Positions 1-6,252 of a stretch of 9,708 nt of DNA are shown here, one piece after another. A program made the translations under genes and the position numbers. The notes beneath the pieces are model-generated. The model was not told where the DNA came from. It made no database searches and worked only from the letters and a program-made list of their open reading frames with translations. This DNA is from an uncultured Selenomonadales bacterium. GTDB lineage: Bacteria; Bacillota; Negativicutes; Selenomonadales; Selenomonadaceae. The stretch covers positions 1 to 9,708 of the forward strand of contig CAMNLS010000037.1 of the NCBI GenBank assembly GCA_946543495.1. Direction: 5' to 3'. Every line of letters begins with the position of its first letter. Positions within the stretch are counted from its first letter, which is position 1.

Positions 1-437
1 ACATGGGATTGCTTGCCCAAGGTGTATCGGGAGTTACCGCCTCCGTGGAGAGATTAGCTTCGCCGCTTCTGGGCTGGTCAACCAAATAAACCGAGTAACT
101 GGCACGAACGAACATGGTGTTAAATCCTTCCCGTCCGTCGGGACCAGATTCCCAAGTGCGTTTCGACTGTGCGCCACCGTGTTGAAAGATGAGGGGCAAC
201 TTTTTAGCTTTGACGGGGATTTGATATTCCACATAGGCAAAATCACCATAAGCTCGTTGCCCGTCTTCCGCCACGAAGTTTTCTTGCGAAAACTTTCCAG
301 GACGCTCTTTATATGTGCCGCCCACAGTGAAGGAGCCCTTGCTCTTGAATCATAATCGGCTTAGCCGCGTCTACCGTGCCGAACGAGCCGAACGCGATTA
401 TTCCCGCCGCCAAGCCCGCCAATAATTTTTTCCTCAT
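1..437 (-). pseudogene. Secreted alpha/beta-hydrolase (esterase-like), frameshifted and cut by the window edge
   Basis: The ATG at 437-435 opens a signal peptide (MRKKLLAGLAAG..., hydrophobic core, VDA-A as a likely cleavage site), but this frame stops at 311-309 after 42 codons. A one-base shift at about 330-342 restores a frame that stays open to the window edge and reads SFTVGGTYKERPGKF, then AYVEYQIPVKAKKLPLIFQH, TWESGPDGREGF and YSVYLVDQPRSGEAN. These match the N-terminal half of a family of exported alpha/beta-fold hydrolases, including the HGG oxyanion-type loop after the first strand. The catalytic Ser-Asp-His region lies outside the window. It follows the reductase stop directly (TAA then ATG), with a GGGAG ribosome site at 450-446 inside the reductase gene, so the two form one transcription unit. 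The substrate cannot be told. The break could be a real mutation or an assembly indel; the protein otherwise looks well conserved. Confidence 0.75.
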
Positions 438-1430
438 TTAAAACACTCCCGTCTTGATGTGTGGGACGTAAGGAGCCTCCAACTTTTTAATTGTCTCGTC
501 GTCAAGCGTGATGTCGAGCGCGGAGACTGCCTCTTCAATGTGTTTAACGGAAGTCGTTCCGACAATCGGCGCGGTGATGTAAGGCTTGCTAAGCATCCAC
601 GCCAACGAAGTTTGCGCCATTGAGTAGCCGAGTTCCTTTGAAACTTTTTCGAGGTTGTCGACGACGACTTTATCAACGTCATCAGTTTTAGACCAAACCA
701 TCGGCGACACTTCGTCAATCGAATTGCGATGAGTCTTCGTGCCCCAAGGGTGAGCGCAACGTCCTCCTCCGAGCGGCGACCAAGGAACCACTGCCATTTT
801 CCTATCCTGACAAAGCGGCATTATCTCGCGTTCTTCCTCACGGTAAATCAGATTGTACTGCGGCTGAAGTGACGCGAACTTTGTCCAGTTGTGACGTTCG
901 GCAATGTTCTGCAAGCGTTCGAGTTGCCAAGCAAAAATTGTTGACGCGCCGATATAACGAGCCTTGCCGCTCTTAACAACGTCGTGCAAGGCTTCCATAG
1001 TCTCTTCCATAGGAGTATTGGCGTCGAGGCGGTGAATCTGATAAACATCGACGTAATCGAGTTGCAGACGCTTCAAGCTGTGGTCTATCTCTGCCATTAC
1101 GTTTTTGCGCGAAGTGCCGCCGCCGTTCGGACGACCGGGACGCATTTCAAAGTTGACTTTCGTCGCCACGACAATTTCATCACGGTCAAGCCCGAAGTCC
1201 TTAATGTAACGACCGGTAATTTCTTCGCTCGTGCCCATTTGGTAGACGTTCGCCGTGTCGAAGTAATTAATGCCGAGTTCGATAGCGCGCTTAAACATTT
1301 CTTTACCGTCTTCGTAAGTCTTCGCCCAAGGGAATACGCCATTTTCCTTACCAGGCTTGCCGAAACTCATCATGCCCAAACAAATTCGCGATACGTCCAT
1401 TCCTGTGTTACCGAACTTTACATACTTCAT
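438..1430 (-). CDS. Aldo/keto reductase (YajO-like), intact
   Basis: This 330-residue protein is an NADPH-type aldo/keto reductase with a (beta/alpha)8 barrel, expected in the cytosol, reducing aldehydes or ketones. The complete catalytic tetrad is visible: Asp58 and Tyr63 in FDTANVY, Lys91 in VATKV and His133 in YQIHRLD. The family signatures LGINYFDTANVY, KSGKARYIGAS (cofactor-side strand) and the late IVGTTSVKHIEEAVSAL segment, which binds the cofactor phosphate, are also present. Length and overall pattern fit the E. coli YajO / AKR11-13 type. An upstream in-frame start at 1490 is possible on paper, but ATG 1430 is chosen because GGGAGGT sits 7 nt before it and family members begin MKYVKFGNTG. 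The ATG of the downstream hydrolase follows its TAA directly, so translation is probably coupled. The true substrate is unknown; these enzymes are promiscuous. Confidence 0.93.
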   Translation of the reverse strand: MKYVKFGNTGMDVSRICLGMMSFGKPGKENGVFPWAKTYEDGKEMFKRAIELGINYFDTANVYQMGTSEEITGRYIKDFGLDRDEIVVATKVNFEMRPGRPNGGGTSRKNVMAEIDHSLKRLQLDYVDVYQIHRLDANTPMEETMEALHDVVKSGKARYIGASTIFAWQLERLQNIAERHNWTKFASLQPQYNLIYREEEREIMPLCQDRKMAVVPWSPLGGGRCAHPWGTKTHRNSIDEVSPMVWSKTDDVDKVVVDNLEKVSKELGYSMAQTSLAWMLSKPYITAPIVGTTSVKHIEEAVSALDITLDDETIKKLEAPYVPHIKTGVF

Positions 1431-1437
1431 GCTCAAT

Positions 1438-1444
1438 ACCTCCC
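1438..1444 (-). promoter_or_regulatory. Ribosome binding site of the aldo/keto reductase
   Basis: On the minus strand this reads GGGAGGT, 7 nt before the ATG at 1430. It fixes that ATG as the start rather than the longer in-frame option beginning at 1490, which lies within the promoter. Confidence 0.8.
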
Positions 1445-1461
1445 TTTCTTTAATCATACTT

Positions 1462-1490
1462 ATTGTAAGAGACTTCGCAGATTGAATCAA
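1462..1490 (-). promoter_or_regulatory. Sigma-70-type promoter for the reductase-hydrolase unit
   Basis: On the minus strand TTGATT (1490-1485) and TACAAT (1467-1462) are separated by exactly 17 nt, each differing little from the consensus. Transcription would begin near 1455 and give a leader of about 25 nt before the reductase ATG. This placement also argues against translation starting at 1490. No clear operator is seen. Confidence 0.6.
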
Positions 1491-1765
1491 TTCTTTTTTT
1501 GACGCTAATCAATAAGTTTTTCTTATCCTCAAACAGTCTTTAGCAATTCGCTATCGGTATCGACAATCCGTCTGCAAGTCCTTGATGTTTATGGGTAGAG
1601 AAAAAAAGCCCGTGAACTGTATTCCGTCTAATCTAACACGCTTTGCCGCGACGACGAACATTTCAAGTTCGATAATCTCAACAAGTTGCGTAATTGCGGA
1701 ATACTTATGGGGCTTTAAGATTCAATATTTGAATGGCGTGATTGAAAGTTGTTTTGAAGTGACTT
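1491..1765. other. Intergenic stretch with no recognised gene
   Basis: I translated all frames and see no recognisable protein. Short open stretches on both strands contain frequent stops and no family motif, and the plus-strand frame open from 1582 runs on into the opposite strand of the AraC remnant. It lies between the end of that remnant and the reductase promoter. It may hold old regulatory sequence or further eroded gene debris; I see no convincing terminator, tRNA or repeat. Confidence 0.4.
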
Positions 1766-2065
1766 TTACAAAATTATATCTCGGCGATATTGAGCCGGCG
1801 TCTTGCCGCAGTATTTTTGATTGGTTAATGAACGGGAGAAAAAAGTTGATAAGGTCGGATTGCTTCTCAATATGTGGAAAAAGACGCTTTCAAAGGTGCT
1901 ACTTCTTACCAAGATATTACAAACAACGTCGTCATCCAAATGAGTAGCGGGACAATGATAAATGTAAGGAGCCAATATGCAAACGTCGCCTTTTTCAAAT
2001 TCAATTAACTTTCCGTTGATGTAATTGCGATACTTGCCGTTCATTACGTAAACCATTTCAAAAAA
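1766..2065 (-). pseudogene. AraC-family transcriptional regulator remnant, 5' truncated and internally deleted
   Basis: The frame reads FFEMVYVMNGKYRNYINGKL, GDVCILAPYIYHCP and CNILVRSSTFESVFFHIL. This is the N-terminal cupin-like sensor domain of an AraC-type regulator, starting mid-domain: the residues that normally precede FFEM are absent, and a TAG sits two codons upstream. After TLSTFFSRSL the protein jumps directly to YCGKTPAQYRRDIIL, which is how the second helix-turn-helix of AraC proteins ends. About 150 or more residues, including nearly all of the DNA-binding domain, are therefore missing, although the joined frame is open. It cannot bind DNA as a normal AraC protein. It points toward the reductase gene on the same strand, so it may once have regulated that unit; that is inference. 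It abuts the porin fragment, which is on the opposite strand. Confidence 0.7.
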
Positions 2066-2460
2066 CTAAGCCGATTGACGACCAAGCGGAAGCGTTCAAA
2101 TAGAAAACAATTCATGAATTATCGCCGAACGTCGAAGGCTTTGGTTCAAGAGGTGGCGTTCCGATTCAACTGCCAAGCAAAAAGCCCGTACTCGATGACA
2201 AGCTTAGCATTTGGGGCTTTGCGCGTTTGAGATTCCAGCGCAACGACTACGGTCATGGCACTTATCGTAGATATAATCATTTTAATTTGCACGTCATCAG
2301 CCAATACAAAGTCAATGACCGTTGGCAAATCGTTCTTGGTAATGAATTCCAACGTTCAACGGACAGAATCAATTCAAAGGAAGGCACCAACGGCAACTTA
2401 ATCGCCGACGCTGATAACGACGTTCAGACCAACATTGCGCAGGTAACCGCGCAGGAATTT
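2066..2460 (+). pseudogene. Outer-membrane porin fragment (SLH-porin type)
   Basis: One plus-strand frame reads KPIDDQAEAFK, a TAG stop at 2101-2103, then ELSPNVEGFGSRGGVPIQL and KPVLDDKLSIWGFARLRFQR. It continues with the alternating, aromatic-ended strands YNHFNLHVISQYKVNDRW, QIVLGNEFQRSTDR and DADNDVQTNIAQVT. This is the periplasmic linker and first beta strands of a barrel of the kind found in SLH-domain porins of Negativicutes. The N-terminal signal peptide and SLH domain are absent, and most of the barrel is cut off where rhamnosidase sequence begins. No start codon with a ribosome site is seen. It is a dead fragment, useful chiefly as a marker that the host has an outer membrane. The family call comes from pattern memory, so moderate confidence. 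Confidence 0.55.
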
Positions 2461-2470
2461 TATTTGGTGG

Positions 2471-3825
2471 CAACGCGTCGGCGAGGATTTTTTTGCGCCT
2501 GGCTTCACTCAATACAACAAAACGCAACTTTATCAAGCTTACGACGTGACGGCACTGCTTAAGAAAGGCGATAACGCTATCGGCGCACAACTCGCGGAAG
2601 GTTGGTGGAGCGGCGCAATTACTTTCCAAGTACAGAACTGGAATTATTATGGCGACCGCCAATCTTTACTGCTCAAACTCGTTGTGACTTACAATGACGG
2701 CTCCCAGGAGATTATTACCAGCCAGCCCGATGAATGGAAAGTTTTAACGGACGGCGCATTGAAGCTCGGCAGTATCTATCAGGGGCAAACGTACGACGGC
2801 ATAAGGGCGCAAGAGCTTGAAGGCTGGGATAACGTCGGCTTTAACGACAGCGCGTGGACGGCGGCAAAAGTTATTCCGCTTACAGGGACGACCGCGCCCG
2901 GCAAATGGCACGAGTTCCTAACCGACCGCGATTACGAAAACGCGGCTGTGAATCGCCTTGAACAAAATGTTCGTTGGTCGGCGAAGGCAAATTTCTTCGC
3001 GATATCGACTGATTGCCCGCAACGCAATGAGCGTATGGGCTGGTCGGGTGATTTGGCAGTCTTCGCGAACACGGCGGTTTATCTTGCCAACAGTGATAAC
3101 TTTTTGCGTCAACATATGCAAGCGTTGCGAGACCTGCAAGCGACCGACGGCAGATTTACTGATACTGCGCCGATGGGCGTAGGAGCTGGCGGCTTTATCT
3201 GGGGCAGTGTCGGTGTTATAGTGCAGTGAGAACTTTATCTGCAGTACGGAGACACCGCAACTTTAGCTGAACACTACGACGCAATGGCGGCTTATATGAA
3301 TTATATGGCGGCGTGTCAAACTCCCGACGGCTTACTTAACGAACCTAAAGGCTTGCTAGGTCTGGGCGATTGGCTCAGTCCGCAATTCGGTCAAGGTGAG
3401 GCTCAACCTCTTTGGAACGCTTACGAAGTCAATAACCTCTACATCATGATGAGGACGGCAGAAATTTTGGGCAAGTCGTCGGACGCTTCCAAATGGCGCA
3501 GTCGCTACAATGAACGCAAAGCACATTATGCCAAACGTTTCTTCGACGCTCAAGGTTACGCCCTGAAGAGTGACGGCAGTCGCATGGATTTGCAAACGGA
3601 TTATGCTGTGCCGCTCGCGCTTTATAACGTCGTGGATTCCGTCAAAGCCAAGCTCTTAAGTCAACGCCTTGCCGATACGGTTAAACGCGCCGATAACGTC
3701 GATGACAAAGGCATTAAGCGTCCGGCGTATTCGTTGATGACGGGCTTTTATCGGAACGGCGGCGATAAGTCACGCGCTTAGCAATAACGGCTACGAAAAC
3801 GAAGCCTATCGTTTGCTCACGAAAA
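2471..3825 (+). pseudogene. GH78 alpha-L-rhamnosidase remnant with multiple lesions
   Basis: In frame from 2471 the sequence reads QRVGEDFFAPGFTQYNKTQL, YDVTALLKKGDNAIGAQLAE and GWWSGAITF, the N-terminal carbohydrate-binding-like domain of glycoside hydrolase family 78. The catalytic (alpha/alpha)6 domain follows: DCPQRNERMGWSGD from 3011, then GGFIWGSVGVIV, LLGLGDWLSP, and DDKGIKRPAYSLMTGF. Lesions: the start is missing at the porin junction; a beta-sandwich region of perhaps 180 residues is lost near 2930-2940, where TDRDY meets ENAAVNRL; TGA at 3227-3229 replaces what should be Trp (VPWELYLQYGD expected, VQ-stop-ELYLQYGD found); and one extra T in 3746-3749 shifts the frame before IGTAAISHALSNNGYENEAY. 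The gene then breaks off before the C-terminal segment that supplies the general base Glu. The enzyme would have cleaved rhamnose from plant glycans or glycosides. Confidence 0.85.
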
Positions 3826-4688
3826 TCGGCGTTGTGCTTGCGATTATCCTGCGCACGAAAGCTTTAAAGCTCAAGGGCATTGCGATTCCCGCGTTCTTGA
3901 GCGGTATCTTCGGCGTAACTAAACCTGCAATTTACGGCGTCACTCTTCCACGAAAGAAATTTTTCATCATCAGCTGTATCGGCGGCGCGATTGGTGGTGC
4001 ACTCTTCGGATTGCTGGGAATTAAATCGTACATGTTCGGCGGGCTTGGCATTTTCCAATTCCCGTGCTTCATAGCCCCTTCGACCAACGACCTTAGCGGC
4101 ATGTATAACGGCATGATTGTTGCGGCGGCATCGTTTGCTATTGGCTTTGGTATAGCCTTCTCGCTTTATAAAGATTCGGCTCCTGCTTCGGCTCCTTCGA
4201 CGCCCGATGAAAACTCGGAAGAACCTGCTCTTCAAAATGAAACGTTAAAAAGTCCTTTAACCGGCAATCTCGTTAAACTGCCCGACGTGCCCGACCCGGT
4301 GTTTGCCTCCGGAATGATGGGGCAAGGCGTTGCCGTTGAACCGACGGTGGGAAAAATTTTTGCTCCCGCCGATGCTGAAGTCACGACGCTTTTTCCGACT
4401 GGTCACGCTATCGGCTTGAAGACTGCAGGCGGCGCGGAAATTTTGATTCACGTGGGCATGGATACCGTGCAGATGAAAGGCGACGGCTTTAAAGCTCACG
4501 TTGAGCAGGGCGACAAGGTCAAAGCGGGGCAACTGCTTATCGAGTTCGACATTGCCAAAATCAAGGCGGCAGGCTATCCGATTATTACGCCCGTGCTCGT
4601 CACGAATTCGGCAAGTTACAAAGAAATTCTTCCTGTCGAAGGTGTAAGCATTAAGAACGGCGACAAGCTGATTGATGTTAAAATTTAA
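3826..4688 (+). pseudogene. Beta-glucoside PTS permease, C-terminal remnant (end of EIIC plus complete EIIA)
   Basis: The frame enters at IGVVLAIILRTK, midway through an EIIC domain of the BglF family, and runs through two or three membrane segments (IISCIGGAIGGALFGLLGI; MIVAAASFAIGFGIAFSL). An Ala/Ser/Pro/Glu-rich linker and a Crr-like EIIA domain (SPLTGNLVKLPD... to the end) follow. The phosphorylated His in EILIHVGMDTV and its partner in GHAIGLKT are both kept. EIIB and about two thirds of EIIC are gone. The near-invariant Glu of the GxTEPAIYGV motif is Lys (codon at 3921-3923), which should abolish sugar binding even in a full protein. The frame is continuous with the rhamnosidase tail upstream; the first possible start there is a TTG at 3813 without a ribosome site. 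An intact EIIA domain could in principle still act, but I see no good start for it. The stop lies 15 nt before the phospho-beta-glucosidase gene. Confidence 0.85.
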
Positions 4689-4690
4689 TC

Positions 4691-4697
4691 GAGGTGG
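4691..4697 (+). promoter_or_regulatory. Ribosome binding site of the phospho-beta-glucosidase
   Basis: GAGGTGG sits 6 nt before ATG 4704, just after the TAA of the PTS remnant. It shows that the glucosidase still has a good translation signal although its upstream partner is broken. Confidence 0.75.
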
Positions 4698-4703
4698 TTA
4701 TTT

Positions 4704-6110
4704 ATGGCTTTTCCAAAGGATTTTTTATGGGGCGGTGCTGTTGCCGTCAATCAAGTTGAGGGCGCGTACAATGAAGACGGCAAAGGGCTTGACATTCGCG
4801 ACGTTATGCCGCACGGTATAAAGGGCGAAGTGACTGCCGAGCCGACGCCCGATAATTTAAGCTTGCGGGCGATTGACTTCTATCACCGCTACAAGGACGA
4901 CGTGAAACTTTTCGCGGAAATGGGCTTCAAAGTTTTTCGCACGTCGATTGCATGGTCAAGGATTTTTCCGAACGGTGATGATGCCGAGCCAAACGAGGCG
5001 GGCTTGAATTTCTACGACGATTTGTTTGACGAGCTCCACAGCTACGGCATTGAACCGCTTGTCACGATTAGTCACTATGAAACGCCGTTGAACCTTGCAA
5101 GAAAATATGACGGCTGGGTAAATCATGCGCTGATTGGCTTTTACGAAAAGTTTGTCCGTACAATTTTTGCCCGCTACAAGGATAAAGTTAAACTTTGGCT
5201 GACGTTCAACGAAATTAATTCCGTATTGCACTCGCCGTTCATGAGCGGCGGCATCTCCACGCCTAAAGAAAAATTATCCCTGCAAGACCTCTATCAAGCG
5301 TGTCATCATGAATTGGTTGCCTCAGCACTTGCAACGAAAATCACGCATGAAATGATTCCAGACGCTAAAGTTGGTTGCATGATTCTTGCCATGCCGATTT
5401 ACCCGCTCACGCCTAATCCCGATGACGTTATTAAAGTCATGAAGGAAGACCACTTTAACGATTTCTTTGGCGATGTTCATTGTCGCGGCATTTATCCCGG
5501 TTACATGAAACGTTACTTCCGCGAAAACAATATCAGCATTAAATTTGCGGACGGCGAAGAAGAATTGCTTAAGAATCACACCGTCGACTTCGTATTGTTC
5601 AGCTACTACATGAGCATTTGCGAAGCGGCGAGCGGCGGCGTCAAGGGCGAAGGCAATCTGCTCGGCGGCATTGAGAATCCTCACCTGCAAAAATCTGAAT
5701 GGGGTTGGGCGATTGACCCGCAAGGTTTGCGTTTCGTGCTGAATAAATTTTATGACCGTTGGCAGAAACCAATTTTTATCGTTGAAAACGGACTCGGCGC
5801 GAATGATGAACTTGTTGATGACGGCAACGGCGGCAAGACAGTCAACGACGCCTACCGAATTAATTACCTAAATGATCATCTGGTTCAAGTGGAAGAGGCA
5901 ATTTTAGACGGCGTGCCCGTCATGAGCTACACGACTTGGGGTTGTATCGACTGCGTAAGCGCATCAACTGCCGAAATTAAAAAACGCTACGGCTTCATTT
6001 ACGTTGACCTCAATTCTGACGGCACCGGCACGCTCAATCGTTATCGCAAAAAATCTTTTAACTGGTACAAAGACATTATCTCTTCCAATGGCGCGAATCT
6101 CAAAAAGTAA
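4704..6110 (+). CDS. bglA: GH1 6-phospho-beta-glucosidase, intact
   Basis: This 468-residue protein is a complete family 1 glycoside hydrolase that cleaves phosphorylated beta-glucosides (cellobiose-6-P, salicin-6-P type) in the cytosol after PTS uptake. It opens with FPKDFLWGGAVAVNQVEGAY, has the acid/base Glu170 in TFNEIN and the nucleophile Glu361 in IVENGLGAND, and carries the phosphate-binding set Ser421, Lys427 and Tyr429 in SASTAEIKKRYGFIYVD. That set separates the 6-phospho enzymes from plain beta-glucosidases. The segment normally read YTPWGCIDLVS is YTTWGCIDCVS here, a mild deviation at two conserved spots. It begins 15 nt after the PTS remnant with a strong GAGGTGG site and ends before an intrinsic terminator, so it was the last gene of a bgl operon. 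No promoter is evident directly upstream, and the normal promoter/antiterminator region has been lost. The symbol is by family (BglA/AscB/BglB relatives), not by proven orthology. Confidence 0.93.
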   Translation: MAFPKDFLWGGAVAVNQVEGAYNEDGKGLDIRDVMPHGIKGEVTAEPTPDNLSLRAIDFYHRYKDDVKLFAEMGFKVFRTSIAWSRIFPNGDDAEPNEAGLNFYDDLFDELHSYGIEPLVTISHYETPLNLARKYDGWVNHALIGFYEKFVRTIFARYKDKVKLWLTFNEINSVLHSPFMSGGISTPKEKLSLQDLYQACHHELVASALATKITHEMIPDAKVGCMILAMPIYPLTPNPDDVIKVMKEDHFNDFFGDVHCRGIYPGYMKRYFRENNISIKFADGEEELLKNHTVDFVLFSYYMSICEAASGGVKGEGNLLGGIENPHLQKSEWGWAIDPQGLRFVLNKFYDRWQKPIFIVENGLGANDELVDDGNGGKTVNDAYRINYLNDHLVQVEEAILDGVPVMSYTTWGCIDCVSASTAEIKKRYGFIYVDLNSDGTGTLNRYRKKSFNWYKDIISSNGANLKK

Positions 6111-6135
6111 ATTAGACGTGAAGCAGTAAACACTT

Positions 6136-6157
6136 TGGGCGATAAGCCCATTTTTTT
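6136..6157 (+). terminator. Intrinsic terminator after the phospho-beta-glucosidase
   Basis: TGGGC, loop GATAA, GCCCA, then seven T. The 5-bp GC-rich stem with a clean T run lies 26 nt after the glucosidase stop and before the next promoter, so it separates the two units. The stem is short, so termination may be partial. Confidence 0.7.
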
Positions 6158-6185
6158 GTAACTCACTGGGCGAACGCGACCACTA

Positions 6186-6214
6186 TTGACGATACTAAGA
6201 CGAAAGCGCATAAT
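6186..6214 (+). promoter_or_regulatory. Sigma-70-type promoter for the MtnA-family isomerase
   Basis: TTGACG (6186-6191) and CATAAT (6209-6214) are separated by 17 nt, each five of six to consensus. The predicted start near 6221 gives a leader of about 30 nt. It lies just past the upstream terminator, giving the isomerase its own transcription unit. Confidence 0.65.
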
Positions 6215-6240
6215 GAACGGCAAGAAATTTCATCATGAAA

Positions 6241-6246
6241 GAGAGG
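6241..6246 (+). promoter_or_regulatory. Ribosome binding site deciding the isomerase start
   Basis: GAGAGG lies 6 nt before ATG 6253. The earlier in-frame ATG at 6235 has no purine-rich site upstream, and this motif would be inside its coding region, so 6253 is preferred. Confidence 0.6.
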
Positions 6247-6252
6247 CGCAAT

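Noticed and set aside
34..249. Minus-strand open frame of 71 codons
   Set aside because: It is in the wrong frame; the adjacent frame on the same strand reads a recognisable alpha/beta-hydrolase.
1431..1490. Upstream start at 1490 for the aldo/keto reductase
   Set aside because: This segment contains the promoter and the ribosome site for ATG 1430; family members start with the MKY sequence.
984..1502. Plus-strand open frame of 172 codons
   Set aside because: It lies antisense to the aldo/keto reductase, which has a full catalytic tetrad, promoter and ribosome site; the plus-strand product resembles nothing.
1582..1947. Plus-strand open frame of 121 codons
   Set aside because: Its 3' half is antisense to the AraC remnant, and its 5' half shows no family motif or ribosome site.
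3227..3229. TGA read as Trp (alternative genetic code or recoding)
   Set aside because: Intact genes here encode Trp with TGG and contain no in-frame TGA, and the rhamnosidase carries several other lesions, so a nonsense mutation is simpler.
6211..6224. 14-base match TAATGAACGGCAAG shared with the AraC remnant on the other strand
   Set aside because: Similarity does not extend on either side, and the site overlaps a good promoter -10; probably chance.
6235..6252. Upstream ATG at 6235 as the isomerase start
   Set aside because: It has no ribosome site; GAGAGG lies correctly before ATG 6253.
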